Part shown: positions 1-6,116 of the stretch, piece by piece | How the letters are laid out: each line of letters starts with the position of its first letter | Position numbering within the stretch: the first letter of the stretch is position 1 | From: a bacterium | Lineage (GTDB): Bacteria; Cyanobacteriota; Sericytochromatia; S15B-MN24; VGJW01 | DNA length: 6,116 nt | Reading direction: 5' to 3' | Assembly (NCBI GenBank): GCA_021790035.1 | Contig: JAJYIO010000178.1 | Span: forward strand, 1 to 6,116 | Program-made: the position numbers and the translations under genes | The notes under the pieces: model-generated | Told to the model about the DNA's origin: nothing | Databases searched by the model: none | The model's input: the letters and a program-made list of their open reading frames with translations, nothing else

Positions 1-1878
1 GCGGCGGCGGGCGATGTCCGAGGGATGCTCGGCCGCCAGCATGGCGAAGTAATCCAGGTACGCCGCACGGTGCGGGCTGACGATGGCCTCGATCGCTTCC
101 TCGACCGTCTTGAGCCAGGTTCCTGCCCCCTGCTGGGTCAGGCGCCGGGCGATCTGCCGCCCCCACCCGGTCGTGCCGTACTTCGGCCGCTCGACGAAGG
201 CATTGCGACCCCGCTCCAGCCTCGTGACGATGTACAGCAGTCCGCAGCGCTCGAGGTACTGCAGATCGCCGGCAAACTCTCCCGGAGCCTCGGTTCGCAG
301 GTAATCGGCCGGGAAGCGATCGCCCAGCGCCTCCTTGACCCACGGCGCGGTGACGATGGCCCAGAGGGCCTCGCTCCCCTCGAGATAGAGGCGTGGCTGG
401 TCGAGCAGCGAAGAGAGCGTCCCCAGCGCCTGGTAAAGGGTCATGAGCAGGACGTCCATGCGCGAGGGCCGCACGCGTACCTGCGCGATGAGCATGTCCT
501 GCAAGAGGGTCTCGAGGGCCAGCAGCAGGGTGAAGCGATCGCGGTCGCCGCACCAGACCGTCGCCAGGATGCTGGCGGCCTTGGGGGCGTCGAGGCTCGG
601 ATCCACCGCGCGGTAGCGCTCGACCCAGCGATCGAAGTCGGATCCGATCCCCAGCTTCGACGGCGTGTACACGGTGACGGTCCCGGCGCCGAGCGATGCC
701 GCGATGATGCCGCGTACCGCAGGCAACTCGGTCAACCGGCTCCGCAGGCGGGACTGCCCGGCCGGCGTGCACGGCAGGGGATCGACGGGGGCCTTGGCGC
801 GGGTGATGTCGACCAGGATGCCCTCGGGGCGCTCGGCTTCGAGGTGCTCTTGCAACTGCTGCGCGACGCTGTGTCCGACCAGGCGGAGCGACTGGATGCC
901 CAGCCTGGCCACCGGGGACAGCACCGGGAAATCGAAGGTGAGGATGCGCCCGTCGTGCGAGAACGGGGCCTTTCCGCTCACGAGCGACTCGAACACCGGC
1001 CAGGAGACGGGGGCGTACTGGCGCAGGAACTGCTCGAGGTCGGCGTCTTGCCCGAGGTCTGCGACGGCCACGAACCGGGCTCGCAGGGTGGCATCGGCCT
1101 TGGCCAGCGCCTCCTGGATGCACTCGGCGAGCAGCAGGTCCCCGAGGCGGATGAGGGGATCGTTCTGAACGTTGGCGATGAGCTGGAAGCGCGCCAGGAG
1201 GAGTTGCTGGGCGACGTAGAGGCGGCTCGAGTCGAGGGCCAGCTTGAAGTCTGGATCCGGGGCATAAAGGCCGCGCAGGGCCTCCACGTCGATCCCGGCG
1301 GCAAAGCCACAGTAGTAGTTGTCTCGCAGGACGTAATCGATCCGGTCCGCGTCGATTTCCGAGTGCGTGAACAGGTCGAGGTCGCGATCGGGATGGCGGC
1401 CGGTAGCCAGCAGGGCGAGCTCGTGCCGGTCGATCGTGGCGTAGCCCTCGTACTGGGCGAGAACCTGGCCGATCTCGGCGTCGTGGGCAACGAGTTCGTA
1501 CGTGCGCTCTTCGTGATCGAGGAAGTGCGTCAGGAAGGACAGGCCGGGGGCCTCGGCGTGGCGCCGCGCGGCGTCTTCGAGCGAGTGCGAGAACGGGCGG
1601 TGGCCGAGATCGTGACAGAGCGCCGCCAGACGCACCAGGAGCCGGCGATCCTCGGACATCGGCAATCCATCGGTGAGGAGCCAGGCCGTGCGCATGGTTC
1701 CGATGGCGTGCTCGAACCGCGTGTGGTGGGCCCCCGGGAAGACGACGTAGGCCGTCCCCATCTGCCGGATGCCGCGCAGCCGCACGAAGGCGCGGGTGCG
1801 GAGGAGATCCCACTCGCAACCGGAGATCGGGATGAGCCCGTGGATGGGATCCCGGATCGAGTGATCGAATTTCAGCAG
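1..1878 (-). CDS. HD-domain phosphohydrolase, YwfO/SAMHD1-related, 3' end cut by window
   Basis: Predicted metal-dependent phosphohydrolase of the HD superfamily (COG1078 group, which includes bacterial dNTP triphosphohydrolases such as YwfO/EF1143 and, more distantly, SAMHD1); probably cytosolic. Numbering from the CTG at 1878, the N-terminus reads KFDHSIRDPIHG, typical for the family. Metal ligands are visible: His57 in RFEHAIG, His89-Asp90 in LCHDLGHRPFSHSLE, and Asp176 or Asp178 in SEIDADRIDYVLRDNYYCG. The frame stays open for 626 codons to position 1 with no stop, already longer than the usual 400-500 residues. The extra part (about 400-626) includes a stretch near 538-580 that looks winged-helix-like. 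The gene follows the MshEN-repeat gene in the same direction and their open frames overlap. No ATG, GTG or TTG lies in frame between the stop at 2044-2046 and the conserved start; CTG at 1876-1878 or 1873-1875 is only the best guess. Family is firm; substrate (dNTP or other nucleotide) is unknown. Confidence 0.9.
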   Translation of the reverse strand, partial: MLKFDHSIRDPIHGLIPISGCEWDLLRTRAFVRLRGIRQMGTAYVVFPGAHHTRFEHAIGTMRTAWLLTDGLPMSEDRRLLVRLAALCHDLGHRPFSHSLEDAARRHAEAPGLSFLTHFLDHEERTYELVAHDAEIGQVLAQYEGYATIDRHELALLATGRHPDRDLDLFTHSEIDADRIDYVLRDNYYCGFAAGIDVEALRGLYAPDPDFKLALDSSRLYVAQQLLLARFQLIANVQNDPLIRLGDLLLAECIQEALAKADATLRARFVAVADLGQDADLEQFLRQYAPVSWPVFESLVSGKAPFSHDGRILTFDFPVLSPVARLGIQSLRLVGHSVAQQLQEHLEAERPEGILVDITRAKAPVDPLPCTPAGQSRLRSRLTELPAVRGIIAASLGAGTVTVYTPSKLGIGSDFDRWVERYRAVDPSLDAPKAASILATVWCGDRDRFTLLLALETLLQDMLIAQVRVRPSRMDVLLMTLYQALGTLSSLLDQPRLYLEGSEALWAIVTAPWVKEALGDRFPADYLRTEAPGEFAGDLQYLERCGLLYIVTRLERGRNAFVERPKYGTTGWGRQIARRLTQQGAGTWLKTVEEAIEAIVSPHRAAYLDYFAMLAAEHPSDIARRR

Positions 1879-1934
1879 CGCGCGTCCAGCCGTCCGGCTC
1901 CGTCGCCGAACGATCTGCCCTTTCGTGGCCTCAT
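1872..1934 (-). other. 20-codon mini-ORF bridging the repeat gene and the HD gene
   Basis: The ATG at 1932-1934 overlaps the stop of the MshEN-repeat gene (ATGA) and opens a 20-codon frame. It ends at TGA 1872-1874, which overlaps the CTG at 1873-1875 in the HD frame (CTGA). It has no Shine-Dalgarno and no recognisable product. It could act as a coupling leader, or be the true HD start thrown out of frame by a sequence error, or be chance. I do not regard it as an established gene. Confidence 0.2.
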
Positions 1935-2347
1935 GGGCTGGGCGCGCCGAGCGGCCCCGTGCCCAGATGCCCCGTGGCGGAAAGCGTGCGTTGCTCCTCG
2001 AGCACCCGAGATACCTGCTCGAGGGTGCAGAACCCGAGCTTGATCACCAGGTGCCCGAGCAACAGGCCGGTCTGCTCGTGCTCGTCGATGGCTTGTTCGA
2101 GCTGTTCGGGCTCGAGAAGGCCGCGCCGCACCAGCAGCTGTCCGAGGCGCAGGTCCCGGTATTGCTGGTCGAGCTGCTGCTCGAGCTGGGCGAAGGAGAG
2201 ATACCCCAGCGTGAAGAGGACCTCGCCGATGCGCAGGTAGGGTTTCTTGAGCTGCTCGCGCAGAGCGTGATCGAGCTGCTCTGGCGTGATGATGCCTTGC
2301 GACAGCAGGACCTGTCCAAGCCGTTCCTTGTGCCCTTCGTCCGACAT
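1931..2347 (-). CDS. Stand-alone four-repeat MshEN/GspE-N domain protein (possible c-di-GMP sensor)
   Basis: A 138-residue soluble protein consisting of four 24-residue repeats (residues 9-32, 39-62, 67-90, 96-119) and a Gly/Pro-rich 19-residue tail. The repeats follow RLGxxL-x10-LxxxLxxQ, the signature of MshEN (PF05157, the N-terminal domain of type II secretion/type IV pilus ATPases), where two such motifs separated by five residues bind one cyclic di-GMP. Repeats 1 and 2 fit best (RLG...REQ and RIG...DQQ) but are six residues apart. Repeats 3 and 4 have the five-residue spacer, but repeat 3 ends in His instead of Gln and repeat 4 starts with Leu instead of Arg. No Walker motif, signal peptide or membrane segment is present. 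The ATG at 2345-2347 lies seven bases after an extended -10 box and has no Shine-Dalgarno. The TGA stop overlaps an ATG (ATGA, 1931-1934) that is not in the downstream HD frame. Family assignment is good; ligand binding is inference. Confidence 0.87.
   Translation of the reverse strand: MSDEGHKERLGQVLLSQGIITPEQLDHALREQLKKPYLRIGEVLFTLGYLSFAQLEQQLDQQYRDLRLGQLLVRRGLLEPEQLEQAIDEHEQTGLLLGHLVIKLGFCTLEQVSRVLEEQRTLSATGHLGTGPLGAPSP
1991..2323 (-). repeat. Four tandem 24-residue MshEN motifs (protein-level repeat)
   Basis: Within the 138-residue protein, four copies of RLGxxL-x10-LxxxLxxQ are spaced by 6, 4 and 5 residues. All four keep the Gly at motif position 3, a second Gly at position 10 and the hydrophobic positions 6, 17 and 21. 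Arg at position 1 is kept in copies 1-3 and lost in copy 4. Gln at position 24 is kept in copies 1, 2 and 4 and is His in copy 3. This reads as two MshEN domains in tandem, with the first closer to the binding consensus. Confidence 0.8.
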
Positions 2348-2354
2348 GGATCGG

Positions 2355-2363
2355 ATTCTACCA
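2355..2363 (-). promoter_or_regulatory. Extended -10 box for the MshEN-repeat/HD gene pair
   Basis: On the minus strand the sequence reads TGGTAGAAT, a TGn extension plus a -10 hexamer matching TATAAT at four of six positions (TAGAAT). Only seven bases separate it from the ATG at 2345-2347, so transcription would begin at or next to the start codon, giving a leaderless or nearly leaderless mRNA. No convincing TTGACA-like -35 is seen 16-18 bases upstream, as is common for extended -10 promoters. The absence of a Shine-Dalgarno agrees with this reading. Confidence 0.5.
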
Positions 2364-2390
2364 CCCGTATGGGCCTTTCCGTCCCCGGGC

Positions 2391-2399
2391 TGCTATTCT
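2391..2399 (+). promoter_or_regulatory. Extended -10 box for addB(A)
   Basis: The plus strand reads TGCTATTCT: a TGn extension and the hexamer TATTCT (four of six matches to TATAAT). Nine bases separate it from the addB ATG at 2409, so the transcript would have a leader of only a few bases. No clear -35 is seen. No Shine-Dalgarno precedes the ATG. The octamer GATCGGAT occurs next to both divergent start codons (2349-2356 and 2403-2410); this may be coincidence or a shared operator. Confidence 0.5.
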
Positions 2400-2408
2400 G
2401 GCGATCGG

Positions 2409-5400
2409 ATGGAGCTCTCGTTCATTCTGGGGCCCGCGGGATCCGGAAAAACCCGCTCATGCCTGGAAGGCGTGCGCGAGGCGCTGGCCAGAGGGCCCGA
2501 GGGGCCGGCGGCGATCCTCCTGGTGCCCGAGCAGATGACGTTCCAGGTCGAGGCGGAGGTCGCCCGGCTGGTGGGGCCGTCGCCGCGGGCCCACGTCTTG
2601 AGCTTCCAGCGGCTGGCCGTTCGGGTCTTCTCGCAGGTGGGCGGGGCCGCGCGGCCCCGTCTGGACGAGATCGGCCGGAAGATGGTTCTGCGAGCGATCC
2701 TCGAGCAGAACCGGGGGCAGCTCGAACTCTTCGGTCCGATGGCCGACAAGCCGGGCTTTCTGGACCTGTTGAGCCATTCGCTGCGCGAGTTTCGCGCTCA
2801 CGGCCAGGGACCCGCGGAGCTGGCGGATCTGCTGGATCGCCTGGATGCCCCGGGAGAGCGCCGGGTCGACCCGGATCGGGTCCTGGCGCCACCGTATCTG
2901 CGTCGTAAATTGCACGATCTGGCGATCGTGATGCGGGCGCTCGAGACTCACCTCGAGGGGCGGTTCACGGATCCCGACCTCACGCTGGCCCTGCTGGCGG
3001 CCCGGGTGGGCCAGTCGCAGCTACTTGCCGGCGCCGAGGTCTGGGTGGATGGGTTCTTCGGGTTCACGCCGGAGGAGTATCGCGTGCTTTGCGCCGTGAT
3101 CGAGCGAGCTGGCCGGGTGCACGTCGCGCTGTGTTTGGATGATCGCGAGGGCCTGCTCGACTACCCCGAGAATGCGCTGTTCCGTCCCACGCTCGACACC
3201 TACGCCCGCCTGCTCGAGATCGTCTCCAAGCATGGCTTCGACTCGAACGAAACGAGGTTGTGGGGCCACGGCGCGTTGACCAGGTTCGCGCAAGCGCCCG
3301 CACTCGCGCGAGTCGAGCGCGAACTGGCAAGCCCGCCGAAGACGGGCGGGGAGCTGCCGGGGTCCGACCGTGAGGTCCCGGCCGGCCCGCAGGGCGCGGG
3401 GGACGCGATCCTCCTGGTGCGGGCCCCGGATCGCCGGACCGAGATCGAGGCCGTCGCTGTCGAGATCCTGCGCCTTTGCCGGGACGATGGTTATCGGTTT
3501 CGCGAGATCGCCGTCGTCGCGCGCGACCTGGAGGCCTATAACGACCTGGCCGAGGGTATCTTCGAGGCTCTGGCGATCCCCGTCTTCGTCGATCGGCGTC
3601 GCAGCATGGCGCATCACCCCGTCGTGGAGCTGGTTCGCAGCGCTCTCGAGGCGGTCTGGCGCAACTGGCCCACCGACGCGATCCTCCGGTATCTCAAGTC
3701 CGATCTGACACCGGTAGCGCGGACGGAGGTCGACCGGCTCGAGAACTTCGTGCTGGAGCACGGGATCAAGGGGCGGCGCTGGTTCGAGGGAGAATGGGAG
3801 TTTCGCCGGAGACCCGTCGACACCGACGAGGCCGGGGGATCCGGGTCCCGGGCGGCAGCGCGGGAGGAGAGCGAGGCCGCGGCGGACATCGAAGACATTC
3901 GCCGGCGCGCCATCGCTGCCCTCGCCCGGTTCGCTGACCGAGCGAAGGCAGCCAGTACCGTGCGGAACCACTCCGAAGCGATCTTCGCTCTGCTCGAGGA
4001 TCTCGATGTCGCCGGAACTCTGACGGGCTGGATCGAGCGGGACGACCTGACGTCCGACCACGAGGGCGTCTTCACCGGACTGCTGGAACTCCTCGATCAG
4101 ACCGTCGGTGCCCTGGGAGATCTCGAGGTGACCGCCCGGAGCTTTGCCGCCATTCTCGAGGCCGGGCTGTCCAGCTTGCAGCTCGGCCTGGTTCCGCCCA
4201 CCCGCGACCAGGTGCTGCTCGGCACGATCGAGCGCTCCCGGCATCCCGACATCCGCGCCATGTTCATCATCGGCGCCCAGCTGGGGACGTTCCCGCGTCC
4301 GGTGCCCGAAGATCCCTTCCTCGACGACGTCGAACGAGCCCGGATGGCCGCGGCGGGCTGCGAGATCGGGCCGGCGAGCCGGGCGCTGCTCTTCAACGAG
4401 CGGTATCTCCTCTACATCGCCGCCACGCGGGCATCCGAGCGGCTGTACGTCAGCTATCCCATGATCGATGCCGAGGGGCGCGGGCTGATGCCGTCGCAGC
4501 TCTTCGCCCGCCTGGAGGCGATGGCCGAGGTGCGGGATCTCTCCCTGAACCCGCAGGGCCTCGAGGCGATCGCGTCGGTCGGGCAGCTGGCCGAGGCCGT
4601 GGCCCTCAACCTCCGCGCCGGGCGGACCGTGCCCTGGCGGGCGGTCCTGGGCTGGGCCGAGCGGGAGTTCGAGACCGCCCTGCGGCCGGTCGTCGCGGCC
4701 CTGGCGCCGCGGCGTTCCGAGCCACCCCTCGCTGCCCCTCTGGCCGAAGCCCTCATGCTCCGGCCCGGGGGCCCGCGACGTTTCCTCACGTCCGTGAGTC
4801 GACTCGAGAGCTTCGGCGCATGCCCCTTCCAGTACTTCGCGCGTTTTGGCCTGCGCCTGGGCACGCGGCGCCGGTGGGAGCTGGACGCCAGCGACGTCGG
4901 GGTTCTCGAGCACGCGGCCTTGCGGCACTACGTCCACGAGAGGCACCTCGAATCGGCCGAGGCCGCCGCCACCGACCCGAGCGCCCTGGTGGCCCGGATC
5001 GCCGCTCGTCTGGCGGGCGAGCTCAAGGGGGCGATCCTGCTGGACTCCGGTCGTAACCGGCACCTCCTGGCGCAGATCACGCGCACGCTGCAAGAAGCTG
5101 CGACGGCCCTCGACGAGCACGATCGCCGCGGGCGGTTCCGGGCTGCCCGGCTCGAGGTCGCGTTCGGAGCCGGTCGCGAGCTCGAGGCCCTGGTCGTCAC
5201 GCTGCCCGACGGCGTCGAGCTGGCGATCGAAGGTCAGATCGACCGTCTGGATCAGGCGGAGCTGGCCGGAGTGTCCTTCGTGCGGGTGATCGACTACAAG
5301 CGCTCGCATCGCCGCTTCTCGGTGGCCGAGGCCGCGCTCGGCCTCTCGATGCAGCTGCCGGTCTACCTGTCGGTGGCGCGGCGGGGCGCGAGGCAGCAGG

Positions 5401-5885
5401 CCGCGGGCATGCTCTACTTCCCGGTCCAGGGCGGGTGGGTCGATGGTCCGATGGACGAGGAGGCGGCCCGTCGCAAGCTCTTGCAAAATCACAAGGCCCG
5501 CGGCTTGATCTCGGCTGACGGCGCGGTTGCTCGCCTGATGGAGGAGCCTGCGGGATCGGGGCATTCGGATCTGCTCGAGGTCTACTGGAAGACCGATGGC
5601 ACCCTCGGAAGCGCTTCCAAGGTCGCCACATCCGACCAGTTCGAGGCGCTCGAACGGCACGTCCTGGAGGTGGTGAAGCAGTACGCCGGACGCATCCGCC
5701 AGGGCGAGATCGACCCGGATCCGTACCGTGTCGGCCTCGATCGGACGCCCTGCACCTACTGTGACTACCGCTCGGTTTGCCGTTTCGACCCGGCCTCGGG
5801 CGATCGGCCGCGCCAGTTAGTGGTTCCGAGCGAGGAGGAGGCCTGGCAGACGATCGCGAGCAGTGGCCTCGAGGTACAGCGGTGA
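2409..5885 (+). CDS. addB: ATP-dependent helicase/nuclease subunit AddB
   Basis: AddB pairs with AddA to form the cytosolic AddAB helicase-nuclease, which unwinds and resects double-strand DNA ends and, in characterised members, recognises Chi and prepares the 3' strand for RecA. The 1158-residue product matches Bacillus-type AddB (about 1166) end to end. Visible landmarks: Walker A GPAGSGKT at 8-15; the following LVPEQMTFQVE segment; RRSMAHHPVVEL mid-protein; FGACPFQYF with Cys805; His835 in VLEHAAL; the nuclease core with Asp945 (QIDRLD), Asp962-Tyr-Lys964 (IDYK) and Gln982 (MQLPVY); then Cys1115, Cys1118 and Cys1124 in CTYCDYRSVC, which with Cys805 ligate the 4Fe-4S cluster. ATG 2409 is chosen because the Walker A strand begins right after it; an upstream in-frame ATG at 2286 would add 41 unlike residues and run back through the divergent promoters into the opposite gene. 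All key residues are present, so it is probably active. The stop overlaps addA. Confidence 0.97.
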   Translation: MELSFILGPAGSGKTRSCLEGVREALARGPEGPAAILLVPEQMTFQVEAEVARLVGPSPRAHVLSFQRLAVRVFSQVGGAARPRLDEIGRKMVLRAILEQNRGQLELFGPMADKPGFLDLLSHSLREFRAHGQGPAELADLLDRLDAPGERRVDPDRVLAPPYLRRKLHDLAIVMRALETHLEGRFTDPDLTLALLAARVGQSQLLAGAEVWVDGFFGFTPEEYRVLCAVIERAGRVHVALCLDDREGLLDYPENALFRPTLDTYARLLEIVSKHGFDSNETRLWGHGALTRFAQAPALARVERELASPPKTGGELPGSDREVPAGPQGAGDAILLVRAPDRRTEIEAVAVEILRLCRDDGYRFREIAVVARDLEAYNDLAEGIFEALAIPVFVDRRRSMAHHPVVELVRSALEAVWRNWPTDAILRYLKSDLTPVARTEVDRLENFVLEHGIKGRRWFEGEWEFRRRPVDTDEAGGSGSRAAAREESEAAADIEDIRRRAIAALARFADRAKAASTVRNHSEAIFALLEDLDVAGTLTGWIERDDLTSDHEGVFTGLLELLDQTVGALGDLEVTARSFAAILEAGLSSLQLGLVPPTRDQVLLGTIERSRHPDIRAMFIIGAQLGTFPRPVPEDPFLDDVERARMAAAGCEIGPASRALLFNERYLLYIAATRASERLYVSYPMIDAEGRGLMPSQLFARLEAMAEVRDLSLNPQGLEAIASVGQLAEAVALNLRAGRTVPWRAVLGWAEREFETALRPVVAALAPRRSEPPLAAPLAEALMLRPGGPRRFLTSVSRLESFGACPFQYFARFGLRLGTRRRWELDASDVGVLEHAALRHYVHERHLESAEAAATDPSALVARIAARLAGELKGAILLDSGRNRHLLAQITRTLQEAATALDEHDRRGRFRAARLEVAFGAGRELEALVVTLPDGVELAIEGQIDRLDQAELAGVSFVRVIDYKRSHRRFSVAEAALGLSMQLPVYLSVARRGARQQAAGMLYFPVQGGWVDGPMDEEAARRKLLQNHKARGLISADGAVARLMEEPAGSGHSDLLEVYWKTDGTLGSASKVATSDQFEALERHVLEVVKQYAGRIRQGEIDPDPYRVGLDRTPCTYCDYRSVCRFDPASGDRPRQLVVPSEEEAWQTIASSGLEVQR
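5871..5874 (+). promoter_or_regulatory. Ribosome binding site for addA
   Basis: GAGG sits inside the last codons of addB, seven bases before GTG 5882, a suitable spacing. It supports the GTG that overlaps the addB stop as the addA start and translational coupling of the two subunits. A second candidate, ATG 5891, is preceded by GGTGA at 5881-5885 and cannot be excluded. Confidence 0.5.
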
Positions 5886-6116
5886 GCACGATGGGCGAGG
5901 ATCTCCTGCCACCGATCCCGGCGGGCGAGCGCTGGACGGCTCCCCAGTGGCAGGCGGTCGTCCACCGGGCGTCGGCGACCCTGGTGTCGGCGGCGGCGGG
6001 GTCCGGCAAGACCTCGGTCCTGGTCCGGCGGATCGTCGGACTCGTCAGCGACGCCCAGGAGCCGGCCGATGTCGACGATCTGCTGGTCGTGACCTTCACC
6101 AAGGCCGCGGCCGCCG
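5882..6116 (+). CDS. addA: ATP-dependent helicase/nuclease subunit AddA, N-terminal fragment cut by window
   Basis: This is the beginning of AddA, the subunit carrying the active UvrD/SF1 helicase motor and the second nuclease domain of AddAB. The 78 visible residues show the Q-motif region (WTAPQWQAV, 18-26), motif I/Walker A (SAAAGSGKTSVLV, 36-48) and motif Ia (LLVVTFTKAAAA, 67-78), in the order and wording typical of AddA rather than RecB, PcrA or Rep. The GTG start overlaps the addB stop by four bases (GTGA), the usual addBA arrangement, with GAGG seven bases upstream; ATG 5891, three codons later, is the alternative start. The frame is open to the right edge. Identity rests on the motifs together with the position directly after addB; the rest of the protein is outside the window. 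Confidence 0.94.
   Translation, partial: MSTMGEDLLPPIPAGERWTAPQWQAVVHRASATLVSAAAGSGKTSVLVRRIVGLVSDAQEPADVDDLLVVTFTKAAAA

Noticed and set aside
25..2043. 672-codon plus-strand open frame
   Set aside because: It lies opposite the HD phosphohydrolase, whose metal-binding motifs are clear on the minus strand. Its translation is Arg/Gly/Glu-rich with no recognisable domain, as expected for the antisense of a GC-rich gene.
2286..2408. Upstream ATG extension of addB
   Set aside because: The 41 extra residues resemble no AddB N-terminus, overlap the opposite gene and span the predicted promoters; family members begin just before the Walker A strand, matching ATG 2409.
1925..2908. 327-codon plus-strand open frame across the intergenic region
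   Set aside because: It runs antisense through the MshEN-repeat gene and then out of frame inside addB; composition is low-complexity Gly/Ala/Arg in the second half.
3021..5660. 879-codon minus-strand open frame
   Set aside because: It is antisense to addB, whose motifs match the family along its whole length. The long open frame follows from high GC and few T-starting codons, not from a second gene.
5197..6102. 301-codon minus-strand open frame
   Set aside because: It is opposite the addB nuclease domain and the addA start; the translation is Arg/Ser/Pro-rich with no domain.
1..6116. Mobile element, phage, CRISPR or structural RNA gene
   Set aside because: I saw no transposase or integrase motifs, terminal inverted repeats, regularly spaced repeats, or tRNA/rRNA-like segments; the sequence is almost fully accounted for by four protein genes.

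Overview
The window is dense, GC-rich (roughly two thirds G+C by eye) bacterial chromosomal DNA with almost no non-coding sequence. It holds two divergent gene pairs separated by a 61-base intergenic region (2348-2408). I see no rRNA, tRNA, CRISPR array, insertion sequence or phage gene. The lineage cannot be fixed from this sequence. The AddB is of the long Bacillus type (1158 residues), but base composition is far from Bacillus, so a high-GC and possibly uncultivated lineage is likely.

Left half, minus strand. From the intergenic region leftward there is first a 138-residue protein made almost entirely of four MshEN/GspE-N type repeats (1931-2347), the fold that binds cyclic di-GMP in MshE-like ATPases, here with no ATPase attached. 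It is followed by a large HD-domain phosphohydrolase of the YwfO/SAMHD1-related group (1-1878) that runs off the left edge after 626 visible codons. The HD frame has no ATG, GTG or TTG between its upstream in-frame stop (2044-2046) and its conserved N-terminus. It therefore starts at CTG, is joined to the repeat protein by a frameshift, or contains a sequence error. This junction is the most interesting spot in the window.

Right half, plus strand. addB (2409-5885) encodes the AddB subunit of the AddAB helicase-nuclease, with the Walker A motif, the RecB-type nuclease motif and all four iron-sulfur cysteines present. addA begins inside the addB stop codon (GTGA overlap at 5882-5885) and is cut by the right edge after 78 codons. 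Together they process double-strand DNA ends for recombination.

The intergenic region carries two outward-facing extended -10 boxes, each so close to its start codon that both lead genes are predicted to be leaderless or nearly so. A second global feature is codon context: the hexamer CTCGAG occurs about 25 times, nearly always in frame as Leu-Glu, although CTG is otherwise the usual Leu codon.
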